Source: Saccoglossus kowalevskii
Taxonomy: Eukaryota > Hemichordata > Enteropneusta > Harrimaniidae
Direction: 5' to 3'
Assembly (NCBI RefSeq): GCF_000003605.2
Contig: NW_003128382.1
Span: 11,623 to 50,086 of the forward strand
DNA: 38,464 nucleotides
Position 1 is the stretch's first letter. Each line of letters starts with the position of its first letter. Position numbers and translations under genes: made by a program. Shown here piece by piece: positions 25,266 to 37,717 of this stretch. The notes beneath the pieces are model-generated. The model saw only the letters and a list, made by a program, of their open reading frames with translations. It was not told the origin of the DNA and did no database searches.

Positions 25266-26181
25266 GTATGTACATAAAATATTATAGAAAATATAAGTAA
25301 TTTTGAAACTACTGGCCCCAGTAAAAGAGGGACAGGTGCAAAGAAACAACCCTATACGATACAAACTCAACGCTCGAAGACATTCCGATTTGAATTCAAC
25401 GACCCGCCCGCAAATACTCATAAATTACGATGTTGAATGAATATGCGCAATGTGATCATATTTCAATAACTAATACATTACCTACTTGGTACACAAACAC
25501 GTGATTCAGTGACCCATCACAAAAACATTAATTTTCATATTACATTCAATACCTTCTACATAGTCTCTGAAATTCTCTCCTAAACTGCCAACATATCGCG
25601 TCATTGGTTTATTAACCAAATATCAGTGTCGCAATACGTGCAAATCTCTACTTGTGTATGCATTGTTATTGTCCACTTCTAGATAATTCAGGGTGTAAAA
25701 ACCTTGTAGTGGAGCTGTTGCCGCTCGAGCATTCATATATAATACTGTCACAAAATACAAGAGCATTTTGCAGTATTGTTACTAGGCCAGCGTACTACTG
25801 AAAATAGCGTGTACATTTCCGTTCTTAAAATTAAATGCAGATCAGAATGCGATTGAAAATGACAATCCCAGAGATACATATAACCAATTATTTCATGTAT
25901 TACAGCAGTGTTTCCCTGTTGTTTCGTCGCAATGCCGTTTGAGACTGAGACGGGGGAGGCGTACCTTAGGCATGATGTTTGTACCAAAGGGTGCATGGGT
26001 GGGCCGGGGTATCACTTTCTTAACAAAATATTGCAAAGTTGACTTGCAATTTGCTCAAGTCATCGAAGCATTTAAATCATCAATATTACTACCGGGAAAA
26101 TGTTTTGAAAAGTTCATGTAAACTACGCAGGCGCAACAAACTTTCCGCGCTGCGAAAGGGAAAATTGCACCACGCACAAGT

Positions 26182-27009
26182 TTAAGGTACCATTTTTTTT
26201 TGTTTCTTACTTTCTTTTATCACGGGGTGGTATGTTCTACGGCGTGGGCAGACTGACAAATATAGTTCCCCATTCTTTAACACTTTAAAATAGAAAAGAC
26301 ATGAAGAGGCTCGCTCCTTTGGGGCATGCCATTCATTTTTTGACTGACTTCCACGGCGAAAAAAAGAATCATTTTTTCTACAGCTCTCTGAGGTAAACAA
26401 GTAGCGTAACCTTTCATTGGGAGAAAAACCAACTTGTTTTTTGCAACCAGTTAAGAATTTGAGCCAAGTAAACACATAAAGCTGAAGTTGGACAGTTATA
26501 TCGTGAATAGTCGACATTATCTCGCGAGTTCTATGGTGTTTGTCATCACTTCCAACTCTTTGTATGTGAAGTATCAGATAGATCGCCATACACGCCCACT
26601 CGATCCCCAAATTCTTTTCCCTTCTTTGTCGCCTAGTATTTTCATTTCTTGCACCGTGACTGCCCGTATGGCAGCCCACCAACGTTCTAGAGCCAATCGA
26701 GATTCGTCCGCCTTTCACTTACGCGGACGAGGATCTAAGACTTGTGGCATCGCCTTTTTGCGTGTGTAATTTGTGCACGACCTCGATCACATCATTTCTA
26801 TTCGCTGCGTCCCCCCTCCTCCTCAAATATTTGCTCCTAAACCCGTGCCTAATTGCTAGTGTTGAAACATCGATTAACCTTTTCCTAAGACCGGTGTCCA
26901 TGTTTTTCGGCAGATCAAACGTTTTCTTAAAAACCCGTATTTTTGTCTTTTGTTTCCTGAAGATGGCTTTGCTTCTCCCGGTAATGCTTTTATTTTTTAA
27001 TCGACTCAA
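26182..27009 (-). other. Long antisense open frame in intron 2, one internal stop
   Basis: One minus-strand frame is open for 276 codons except for TAA at 26721-26719, with 96 codons before it and 178 after. Neither segment begins with ATG (TTG and GTG respectively). The translation is rich in K and R, and I recognise no domain. At the local composition many stops would be expected, so the openness is unusual. It could be a decayed coding element, a remnant of a mobile element, or chance. Confidence 0.2.
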
Positions 27010-30000
27010 TTTCGCAGTGTTGATTCAACTTCTCTATCCCCCCTGACGTCCTCAAAGAAAATGAGACCGACATTAGGTAACCATTTATTTGTGCGTCCTT
27101 CGTACGAGTTTGATTGCTTAGTTCGGGGTGAATTCAAAAGTCCGACGATGCCACCACGCCGGCCATACAGAGCCTGACAAGCAAACTGCTACTGTTTTTT
27201 TGTCTCTCATTCTTGCTAAATGTTGTTGGGATCCCGCTGTGAATTTAGAGTGTATTTGTCGACCAACCGTTATATTGCCTTTTCAACTTTGTAAATACGG
27301 GTGTATAGTCAGAATCAAGATGCTGTGTATAAGAGTTGATGATCCACATCTACTTGGAGTTGATTGTGTATTCCAAGGACTGACAGAATAGTTACTCTCT
27401 TTCTTTCTTCGACATAATCTCCTTAACTTAAGAAGAAAAATTAAGATGAAACGCATCAAGGTAGTGACCTAGACAGTGTAACCATGAATATTTCGCGAAC
27501 TCTAGTGTATTTCAATCTTTCTAATATATGTGAGTTTAACTTTGAGGTTGTTGACAGGGTGCCAGTTGACACCACTCGCAGTAGTGCTGTTCTTTAAATT
27601 TCCGATTACTGAGATGTCAGTCGCGCCGAACGCTGGATTATGGGCTTCTTTTTAAACTGGCTTATTCCTCGCATCGAAAGAACCTCTATGATGAAATATT
27701 GTGTATTCAAAATAACTGGAACAAAAAGATATTCTTTATAAGTACCACACTTTGATGTGTGATATGCCACTAGTTCTCCACCTTCGGAATCCAAATTATC
27801 TAAAATGTGAGAAGTAGATGAAAAACTAATTAAAAATTACTCAAAATCACGGAGGATCATGTAAACTATGATAAATTGACTTTTCGTAAATGGCCACAAA
27901 TGTCGCGGAAGAATGATACTGCCAACTTTCTTTCAGATATTATTGAAAACTAACTATGCCAATTAGTAGTATTCTCCCTTGAGCAGGACAGACATAATCG
28001 ACAATAAGTCGAAAGGTGAAAATATCTGTAACATAATTGTTATTAGATTGAACGTAAGTAAGTGCAGCTACAATATTATAGGACATCCATGGCAACCAGT
28101 AACAAAATACTGATAATACTTTAGTAGTATGTCGTATAAAAGTTGTGGCCCTGTGTTCAGAGAAGCGTTGCGTTGCGTTACGCGCGCATCGAACGCGGAT
28201 TAGTGAATTGTTTTTTAATTAAAATTATCACTATGCATAATTTCAAAATTATCACCAACAATTATTACTCCATCCTCCTATCAGCTAGCGTTGCCTAGTT
28301 AGTTCATTCGGTTGCTGGAATGTAGTGTGTTTTTCATATAATCGCTAGGACGAACATCGTATTCGATATTCTTCAAAACTTTGAACCCCGCTGTTTAATA
28401 CCTCAAATCCTATAGGGAATAGTTTGAGAGTAAAGAGTGGAAGCACTATTAAAAGTTAAGGAAAGATAGGAAAAGACTGGGAGCGAAACTTCGATTGCAT
28501 AATAAAAACAGTGCGTAGTTCAGGGACAGTCTGAGACGGTTGAGCCATCTCATTTAGTGTCAGAAACCACTGTAAGCGAAGCGTTCCGTCACAGACATGG
28601 GAAGCTCATCGACGTGTATGAAATAAAAACGTTCTAGTCACTTTTCCGTGGTGAAGTGCGCGTGTAGCGGAGCATTAGGAAAAAAGTTTCGTTTTTCCCA
28701 GCATCCTGCGAATGTAAGAAAGGGTCACAGGAAAGTTAAAAAGAAAAGCAAAAAAAACGCTAAGGGTGATTGTTATAATTTCGAAAGTTTGCATGGTACA
28801 TTGGAAGGTAATACAAGTTTCCTGTGGCAGTGCATATCTCTCGTCGCTCAGATCCACACCACTGACACTACACCCAACAGCAAATTTAATGAATTCCGTG
28901 TTTGCTCTTATTCATTCCTATTTCCTGCTATTTTCGCGCTCAGGCGATAATTGCACACAAAAGAGGCGCTTTGCAATTGGTTGAAACGTTTTCTGAGCGA
29001 GTTGAAATAATTTAAAACTGAAAAAAAAAACGTATGTTACCATTTTTTGGTTTCTCACGGTCTCGGTTTTCAACTGTCAACGCAAATGTGATTTTGGGAG
29101 GGGGACCGCTGAAAGGAACCAATCAAAAATTCCAGGGAAATGACGACAACAATGGCACGGGCATACCGAAATGCCACTCGGAGAATGCCAGTCCTGTAAA
29201 TAGGCTCACTGAATATATGAAATAATAAAGTCAGGTGGCATGTTCTTTGTCCGCAACTTATAGCAGGCGGATCGATTTCAACTGATTCATTTCAAGTGAA
29301 ATCCGACACGCACCTCTACATGGGCGACAAATCAAATTTGTTTTTTTAATATCATCGTCAAAGATCCTCATTTTCTTGTCCGTGGCGTCGAGTTGCAATA
29401 GGAAACTATTTTGCATTTTGTTTTTAGATTTAAGCACAACTTAAATGTAAACAAAGCTTCTTGATTCTCTTTAAGTGGCTTAAACATCGCATTTTATGTT
29501 CGGCAGATTATTAGCAATGGTGCAACAGGTGTCCCCTTGTATTTGGTGAAATGGCATCCGAAAGTATTCAAAAATCTGTTTTTTCTTTCAATGGATCGGC
29601 TCTGTGTCTGCAGTAATTGTGGTGGCAGGGGGAAAGAGACAACAAAGCAAAGTTTCTACATCTCCCATTTTGTACTAAGACGTTACGATCAGATAAGAAA
29701 AAAATCCCTCGACTAACTCTAATTTGTTTGGTTAAAAGAAATTGCTTAGTTGACAAATGTGACTGGAGATTTCCTTTTAATGTCTATTTCCCATGACGTT
29801 TAGTCAATATTTCAACAAAAGCTTTGGAACAATTCACACTTTGAAAACCACGCAATGGTACTCTCGACTCGAACAAGATCATACATTTCTTAAAAATTAG
29901 TTGAATTTTTGTCTTCAAAACTTGACATAATGTATTATTCCAGAAGTTCAAATCACATGGAAAACAACATTTTCCAAACGTATTTACTTTTTGGCCGGAA

Positions 30001-33000
30001 ATGCAAGAAAGGGCCGCCTTTTGTCTCTCGACTTTACTCGGCGCGCGGTTTTCTCTATATATATCCCGCGCAACGACAGGAGCTGAAATGGAATCGTACA
30101 TGTTTGATCTTAATGTCTGAGGTTTTCTAAGTGTCATATCCATTTGATTGATTTAGAACGGATTTCTACGCAGCTACCGTCTTTACTGCAAAGCAAATGT
30201 ATAAATATTAATGAGCTCTGTATATGAACACACCGAGTCAGTGGCATGCAAGTAAGACACTTTCGTCAGCAACAATGCACTGTTTCACACGCCGTGCTTT
30301 CTCGAAGCCCATGTTTGATGCATCAATGTTAAATACCGGCAATTGCATTCATTCATTCATTCTTCGGAAACTCTTCGTCCGAATCCCGGGGACATTCTAT
30401 AGACTGAACGTGACGTGAACGTGCCGACATTCGGGCGTGAATTGTTTTAACTCTTTAGTCGTGTAAATGTGTAGCAATTTTTCACTTTTTAATATAAAAT
30501 AGATTCAATCGGACATGTTTTGTTTTGCAACATTTATTTTCTGAATTGAAAATGTGCATTTATTTCGTGTGTTTTTTTTGTAGAAATCTCTAATATTTCC
30601 GAATCTTAAATGTTTCGCCGGAGCGTTCAATCCCCATAATGCAACGCGTCAATGTGAGCGTTCCGCTCGGAGTGCAAATCGTCGCAGCTTAATTTATTCT
30701 GTTTCAATAAAGTGATATAAAATGAGGTCTGTGAGTCGAGATAGACACTTCTGCTAAAGAAAATATGGTGGTATACACTTTGCCTGCCCGTACCTAACTT
30801 TTTGCTTGAATGATGGGTGGATGGTTAGTCGGAAGGTTTGGATGACGCGGCTGCTTGGAAATCCAGGTAGTATACCGTCGCCAAAAAGACGTGCAATTAA
30901 ACGTTATGCACACTTCAAACTTCAAACACGTTATATGTATATTCCATACTAGAGCAGTCACGAGTGTGTTATTATGAGCACTTTGATCTTTATATACGAG
31001 CTGTGCTAAGCTGTGTTTTAAATTGAAATTAACGAGTAGCTTTTTTTTTCTTTTCTTTTTTTATAAAATGTCAACTATGCGTGAGCCTCCGTGAAATTCA
31101 CTTTACCACTTTTAACGCAACTTGGAATAAGAATCGACTGTACTGTTTGCACACAAGTTATAGACTCAAAAATCGATAAATTTCCTGGACAATAGTTCTT
31201 CGAGTCCCGTGTGTAAATGGAAACAATGAGAACATCTGAATTAAACTGAATTGCTATCACAGTGCGTACAATGACAACAATTGGGCCTGTGTGTAATTTT
31301 TTTTTTATCGCGGACGGAGTTGAGTAGGTAGTGGGGGGAAAACGTGCGTGATAGAGTGTTGATCCGTGTACAAGGCTCATGTAAGTTTTGGGACTATATG
31401 TTTTGTCGCTAGAGTATCGTTTAATTAAGAAACGATTGGCTATGTAAAGCAAACATTCGTCTTGTCAGGCAGCTCTGCGGCGGCTCACGGAGCTCTGTGG
31501 TTGGCTGGTGCTTTAGTACCGTACTTGAAAGTAATGTGATTTACTCGACTTCGTAAAACAACAATCAATGCGGGGAGCTATCCCCCCGAGGACGGTCAGT
31601 GTATACGTTCGACAGCCAGATTACTTGAATTCCAATTAGTAATATCATATGTAATTATCAAAGCAGAACAAATTGGGTGTGAAAACAATACCGAAAAGTG
31701 TCAGTAAAAATGTATGGAATTGTTTGCAGGCTCGCGGCGCATCTTGCTGCTGTGGAAAACTGTTTCCAATCATAGGCAATTTCCCGTTTCAATATCGTTT
31801 TTCCACGTGGCCGGCGTAAGCAGTCACTCGTTGAGGCTTGTGGGCTTCCAGTCGGGTTTCCAAGGTTTAGCACGCCTGCAGTGGATGTGTACTATCGGAG
31901 TATTGGATAATTTGTTACGGTTATAATTTCCCAAGAATTTGTACTACTTTTTGAACTCAAGACAAAATTAGTCTACGGGGTTTCATCAACTGATTATTAT
32001 AATCTTACAGCAATATTTTCAGTCACATTTTCCACTTTTCACCAAATGAGCCTGAATCATAATTATTCCTATTTTTTCTCAAAAGTATCAGTGAGATATT
32101 TGTTCCAAAATTAACAAATAAATTGTAGAAAAAAAATACATAAAAGTTTGCAAAATGTTGTACCAAAATATTATACAACATTTTGGCGGGAATTTGGTTT
32201 GTTGGTTGTTGACAGCGAGGGCGGCGTTTCATCTTGATGTCACCACCCCATACACACAATTAGCATGTCCCGTGGAACAAATTCGACCGGCTGGAATTAC
32301 ATTACAGCGCTCCAGATTATAGAACGTTTCAAAGGTTAGACAAACTCGCGAAATTCCGACGGAAACGTCTTGTCATAAACATATATAGTCGCGGCATTTC
32401 GGTGATCCCATCCTCGTCCCAGTGCATGTGTAATCATTAGACATGGAATCTAATGGACAATCAATCAGACCCGCGTTAATGGCAAATTGATTCCGCCGCC
32501 CAGATTGCCATAATGCCACGTATTTGCGATTGGCTTGTTTTATTGGTTATTTTCACTGGGTTTTAAAACGCTGAGTCCGTGGGGGTGATACGCAAGACTC
32601 CGTGAAGAGTTGTTGTTTCGAGTTGTTTCACTCGAAGCATATGCATGCCAGGTGGCGATGTGAGAATTACGTCTCGGCCACACTGCAAGCGTTCAGAACT
32701 TTTAACCCGCAAGCAATTTGCTAAAACAGATTTCTCTCTCCATTAACATGAGTTGATTTTACATTCTGTAGTATGTTTTGACTCGTATTTAATCGATAAT
32801 CACGATCATCCAGGAAGCAAACGCTCATTTGTACTTATACATATTATTATTTCGTGTTTTCGCTTTTCTGTATTAAGCATGGTTTGTCGAAAAGTTTGTC
32901 TAAGTGATAAAATGCTATAATTGTATAATAATAACAAAAATAATGATTGATATTTATATTTGAGAATTCCCGATTCAATTGAAGACATTCATCCCGTCTC

Positions 33001-34293
33001 GTTTTCTTTTTATTGAGTGCATCAGTCAAGTTACTAACGCAATTTCACGATTGACGACAGTAGTTTTATCTACTAAGAACTTTCTAGTTATCGCTTAAAT
33101 GTTTCATCATTGCTTAGGACTCGACAGAGCACGAAGATTGATATCGTTTTCTCTTTAGTGAAATCTGCCGCCCGCATTTCTGCCGTTTAGTGACATCGGT
33201 AATTCTCGTAACAACTAGTAAATTGAACGACCTCGGTGTAATAAAATGTACATTTCGCAAACAAACATGTAAGTCAGATATGAAAATGCGTCATGTGTGT
33301 CTGATTTCTAACTTTAATTTCTAATTATATTGGGTATTTTACTGATTTGTTTCATTACTAAATTGTAATAACTTTTTTTATCATCACCATAATAATACTG
33401 AATGTGTAATATATTAGATATTAAGCAATAAAGTCCATTTTATGTTAATTGCTTTTAATTAAATTCTGCATAATATTTTTCTTTTATTCTTCGTGGTTTC
33501 AATATAAATATCTACAATCTCCGCCGCCGTGCTACCAACTCTTTTCAACGGTTCCGCACCATTGATTTCAGTAACCGCCGTACTTACAGACGCCGATTCG
33601 TTTAAGAGAAACAATATTTGAAGATGAATGAGAGTTTAATAATGCCACGATGGTAATTATACTGCGCGCTTAATTGACTCTATCAAATGGGGGGAGAAAA
33701 ATGCCGATAGCGAAAATCCGGCGATTAAGAACAATCGCACTTCGAGTCTGAACGGTTATTAAAACTTGTGTGTTTTGGCTATAATATTTGAAAACACGCT
33801 TTAGAAAGAAAGAAAAATATGAATATCCACTGAGATTTCCTTCGACAAAGCTCAAATTAACCGTTCATTTACGTTCAATATTTGCCTAGTGTGAAGTCTG
33901 AGATTTCGGAAGGGGTAAAAATTATTGCAAAGTCACGAATGAAAGTGGACAGAAGACTGACATTGCCGTAAAAATTGAAATCAGTCAAAAAACGAGACTT
34001 TTGAACGTGTCCTTATCTGCAATAAGATTCCCCCAATTCACTTCACATAGCTGAATGACGTGGAGTCAGTGGCGTTCGGTGCGCATGGCCCACTGGCAGA
34101 GTTTCGAGGCTGTTATGATTCCCCGCACATGCCGCGAGAGATGAGTACATGACCGAATAGTAGGGCAACCGGGGTCACGCACTGGAGTTATGTGTTGAGT
34201 AATGGCTGGGTATGGGAATAGAAATTATCCAGCATTTACCAGTACTTTTAAGACACAATAAAATAAATAAGTCCCCAGTGATTAATTATATTC

Positions 34294-34320
34294 CAAACAA
34301 ATTTATGTTTATTTGTTTTG
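34294..34320. promoter_or_regulatory. Inverted pair of Fox-like sites
   Basis: CAAACAAAT (34294-34302) faces TGTTTATTTGTTTTG (34306-34320), giving at least two forkhead-type cores (RTAAAYA/TGTTT) in opposite orientation within 27 bp in intron 2. FoxA is an endodermal regulator and a known cluster neighbour of Pax1/9 in deuterostomes, but binding here is only inferred. Confidence 0.25.
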
Positions 34321-34797
34321 CCCCGGTGAAGAGCGTTTGACGAATGACTAGCATCGAATCATCCTCAGAAATAGTCGTATCTTTATTTTGATTGCGACGG
34401 ATTTTTTCGATGTCTGCAGATCAAATCGGCACCCTCAATCGAAATCCACGACAGTAAATCAGCGGACTGCCTCATTAGGGAATCCCCGCCTCCACACAAG
34501 GCCGAGTGATTGCCAGTGAACTTGATCCTGATAGATCATGTCTTGATATTTAGAAGTAACTGTGACTTGAATTTTAATGCTGAAATATTATCTGTTTTTT
34601 TGTATTCACCAAAAATCTGCACGTCCAGCTAAAGGTTCATAATCAGAATTTGGTTAAAAGAAGTTAAAATGTCCGGCTTATTTTCGCACATATGTATCTG
34701 CAGCGAAAACCCACTTTACTCGTTAACAGTGTGTAAACCATCGTTATTTATTGACTGTCAGTTAGTTTCCATGTAAGCAACACGTTCCAGATTTCAG

Positions 34798-35078
34798 TAA
34801 TGCCACTTTTAACGACGTTGCATCCACCTCTTTCTAACACCATCGGAGAATGGTTGCCATTTTTAATAGGCCGATGGGGCCTGCGCCTTCAAGATTCAGC
34901 ACATTTAGCAACACCACGGGGATTGGTTTACAGGCTAATATCTATTTGGCCGAGGAAACGTGATTTTGCTGAAGGGAAGACACGACGAGGGAAATGTGTT
35001 TTATTTTCTTTAGCTGCACCACAAACAATCATACCCAGTGATATACTCGCAGTGGCCGCATCTGTTTTGGACGTGTAA
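34798..35078 (+). other. Possible cryptic alternative terminal exon in intron 2
   Basis: A ttcag acceptor at 34797 is followed by TA and then ATG at 34800. The phase matches the phase-1 donor of pax1/9 exon 2, and the frame stays open for 92 codons to TAA at 35076-35078. That stop overlaps an AATAAA (35077-35082). Use of this exon would give a 300-residue protein with paired domain and octapeptide but a different C-terminus. The pyrimidine tract is poor and the peptide is not recognised, so this is speculative. Confidence 0.12.
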
Positions 35079-36439
35079 TAAAGACGACCGTAGTCTCCCC
35101 CAGCTTCGAATGAACGACTTTTTTTTTTTTCAAAAACGTACTCGCTTTCATCGCTTTGGGCCAGATTTTGCTTCAGTCATATTCAGTTGCACCGAGTAGT
35201 TGGATAAATAAATACAAAACCACGATCGATGCCGTATTTTGAGTTACACCAAGATACATGTGTGGTTGGTAAATGTTTTCCATGCTTCGATGCGGTTGGT
35301 TGGCCGCTAACGACACTGTTAGATGGCGTTTAGCATCAAATCGACACTGACTCGATTTCTCAAACATTGTTTACAATAAATAAAAACTCTAAAAAGGCCA
35401 TAAACCAGGTCGGTAAACGTCGATGATTATTAGCTGCATGGTGTGTTAGGAATTTTTAGAAGTCGAGCGGTCGTTCCAATTCGTTTATTCTGCATCGTGT
35501 CGCAGTATAGTGGAAGCGTTCTAGATACCCTAATGCGAAATAGACAACCGACGGTGATTTGTTTCCCTCGGGGGCACGGTGCGTCCGTAGAACAATGCGT
35601 TTTGAAGACCGTGTAATTGACGGAGACTCGGCGTTTTAAGGAGAATATCGCAGCTTCTCGGCTTAGACATTGAACTGGTTTGCCACTTCTTGTCTATTTT
35701 AATTATTGCAAATTTGAGTCATACTCGTGATGTTTAATTTCATTCATACCTATACTTACATGTATATACCTTTCCCTAAATTGCTATTAAAATCGGTATT
35801 GCGAAACTCGTAATCCGTTTTTTTTATACTCAACTAAGAAACACCTCGATATTTACAAATAAATTTTCATATTTTAGTACATAGTCTATACAATAAATAG
35901 TCGTATCAATATTGATGTTATTGATAATCGAATGTATCTCGATGGTAATTGGAATCTTATCACTGTTGTTAATATAAAATTTGCATCCATCGTCACGGTG
36001 TGGTAAAAGGAATTTCAACAACTTTCGCAAAGTCCACGGTAATATTCAACAAAAACAAATTGCGCAACGTTTAGTTCATTGAAATTATATAAAGAAAAAG
36101 ATTCCGATCAAGAATTACATTTTAATCAGTTTAAATAAATTAAAATCTAATCAATATCAAGGGGAATCACATTTATTCGTGTTTCCATGGTAACAACAGC
36201 ACAAACCCTCACGAACCCCATTTAAAACTTGCACTGTCTAAGAACACAGCATTAGGTTCAGATGTTTGTATATTTCACCGTGGCGTTGTGATTGTAACCA
36301 CGGCAAACATTTTCATGAAAAGATTTCACGGCGAAAATCGATAAAATAAATACAGAATGACTCACAGTTAGCACGATATCCTATATTACTGTTTTTTTCA
36401 AGATGAAATTCAAACATGCATTTCGTTTTTTTTTTCCAG

Positions 36440-36642
36440 GGCCATTTGCCATGTATCCAGATAGCACCGGCCATTCGCACGCTGCTAGTAGTCTGGCTGA
36501 CTATTCGAGACCACCGCACCATGCTACAACGGGCTACCCTGGACCAGCAGACCACCAGCGGAGCAGCATGCATTGCGAGTCGGTCAAAGCAGAAAAATCT
36601 CACTTGGAAGGCGATACTGGCAAGATGTCGATCTCGCCAACG
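36440..36642 (+). CDS. pax1/9: Pax1/9 coding exon 3
   Basis: This exon codes residues 208-275, completing the split Gly codon and beginning GPFAMYPDSTGHSHAA. It is rich in S, H, P and Y, with the segment SVKAEKSHLEGDTGKMSISP near its end. It corresponds to the less conserved middle part of Pax1/9 C-terminal to the octapeptide. The acceptor is preceded by an excellent pyrimidine tract and the donor is ACG|gtacgt (phase 0). Only this frame joins exon 2 (phase 1) to exon 4 (phase 0) without a stop. Confidence 0.93.
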
Positions 36643-37142
36643 GTACGTTGAAAGATGGGTCTATAGATAATTTTTCTCTCCCATAGTGGCCATCTTTGTT
36701 TATCGTCCGCGCACGGTCGGTGCGATGTTTCCCTGTGAATACAGCAATGTTTTCGTTCGGGTTTTTTTTTCTTTGTATAGTTTAATAGCGATAAGATGAC
36801 AGTGGAAAAATACCTACATTCATTTCTATTTTAAGGAAAAATGAATCTTTGGAGAATATCCCAGTATTTTGAAGCAGAATCTTAAATGCGATGTGTTTGT
36901 TGTTTTTACAGTCACGGTCGTTGCCGCGTGTTCGAACTTGGTGAAATGTACACAACTTTCAAGTTGGCAGGCGACAACTTGTGTGATACAAATTTCCGTT
37001 TTCAGTTGAATAACTTCGAAAATGTTTTACTGAAAAGAATGAGTTGATATTTGTAATTTCATAATTATCATTTTTATATATGTTATATTTGATTGTGAGT
37101 TTTATAAGTTAGTAATTAAATGTTGTTTTTTTACAATTTCAG
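36643..37142 (+). other. pax1/9: Intron 3 of pax1/9 (500 bp)
   Basis: The donor is gtacgt and the acceptor is ttttttacaatttcag. The interior is AT-rich and carries no other feature I could see. Confidence 0.85.
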
Positions 37143-37389
37143 GACCCCTCTCTTCCAAATGTGGGTAGCTTCGTGCCGTCAACTTTAACGATATCGCCAT
37201 ATCATCACCCGAACCCCACGTACGTCCCTACATACGGTGCTACTACTGCCATGTCCAGCTCCCTCGGCCACAGTGTCTGGCATTCCGGTAACGGCTTCCC
37301 TTGTTCATCGGGGACCAACTTGAACTCAGACGTGCTCAGACCAGCGGCATTGGCGTACAAACCCGTGGTGACAACGTCGTCGTGTTCAG
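37143..37389 (+). CDS. pax1/9: Pax1/9 coding exon 4: C-terminal regulatory region
   Basis: This exon codes residues 276-357 plus one base. It begins DPSLPNVGSFVPSTLTISPY and continues with a run rich in Y, P, T and S, then HSVWHSG and a segment ending LAYKPVVTTSSCS. The order (LPxVGSFV, then a YxTYGA-like stretch, then W-H, then LAxK) parallels the C-terminal part of vertebrate PAX9, which acts in transcriptional regulation. The donor TCAG|gtgagt is a perfect consensus. If the donor is not used, the frame runs through 22 intronic codons to TGA at 37455-37457. Confidence 0.93.
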
Positions 37390-37649
37390 GTGAGTCAGGT
37401 GGTGAAGTTCAGGTTATAAAGGACGGGGTTGGCATTATTTATTTTAAAAATTCTTGAAAATACGTTTCTTATTTAATTTTACGGAGGTGCAGATTATTTT
37501 TTGTTCCCATTCTACCCCTCTTCGGGCATATCGTTTCATAAATTCCGTTGTCATGGACACAGAGAGAACATTTTACTCACCCATTTTCATTGTTTGCTCA
37601 CCGTTGCCATAGTAACCACATTCTTTTTTTTATTTATTTCTTTCTGTAG
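37390..37649 (+). other. pax1/9: Intron 4 of pax1/9 (260 bp)
   Basis: The donor is gtgagt and the acceptor is tttatttctttctgtag. It contains a perfect RFX X-box at 37603-37616. Reading through the intron ends at TGA 37455-37457, so retention would replace the last 22 residues. Confidence 0.7.
37603..37616 (+). promoter_or_regulatory. RFX X-box motif
   Basis: GTTGCCATAGTAAC matches the RFX-family X-box consensus (GTNRCC, 0-3 spacer, RGYAAC) in both half-sites. It lies in intron 4, 34 bp upstream of exon 5. Confidence 0.4.
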
Positions 37650-37717
37650 TCGTGGAAAATGCGTCACACCAACATACCAATTCGATGGCACTTATCCAGT
37701 CAACGCAATCCAGTTAA
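37650..37717 (+). CDS. pax1/9: Pax1/9 coding exon 5 (terminal)
   Basis: A pyrimidine-rich acceptor at 37649 opens a frame that accepts the phase-1 donor of exon 4. It codes residues 358-379 (VVENASHQH to QSTQSS) and stops at TAA 37715-37717. The tail is short and rich in S, Q and H. I do not recognise it as a conserved block, so this exon rests on splice-site quality and phase rather than homology. The chief alternative is termination in retained intron 4 at 37457. Confidence 0.65.

Larger units (their letters stand above)
25266..36439 (+). other. pax1/9: Intron 2 of pax1/9 (11.2 kb)
   Basis: The donor is gtatgt and the acceptor is a long T tract ending ccag|GGCCATTT. This is by far the largest intron and the likeliest place for cis-regulatory sequence. 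It holds a long antisense open frame (26182-27009), a TATAAAAG (28135-28142), paired ATTGG boxes (32529-32546), an inverted pair of Fox-like sites (34294-34320), a possible cryptic terminal exon (34798-35078) and a near-consensus X-box (36181-36194). No established gene was seen nested in it. Confidence 0.85.

Noticed and set aside
24499..25421. ORFs overlapping the paired-box exon in other frames and on the minus strand
   Set aside because: They are shadows of the conserved paired-domain coding sequence.
28135..28142. TATAAAAG in intron 2 as an internal promoter
   Set aside because: A lone TATA-like octamer in AT-rich DNA with no coding or start-site support downstream.
29784..30143. 119-codon ATG-initiated minus-strand ORF in intron 2
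   Set aside because: No recognised domain, no promoter or splice support, and a mixed composition typical of chance frames.
31075..31452. 125-codon minus-strand ORF in intron 2
   Set aside because: It starts at TTG, has no domain, and its composition looks like chance.
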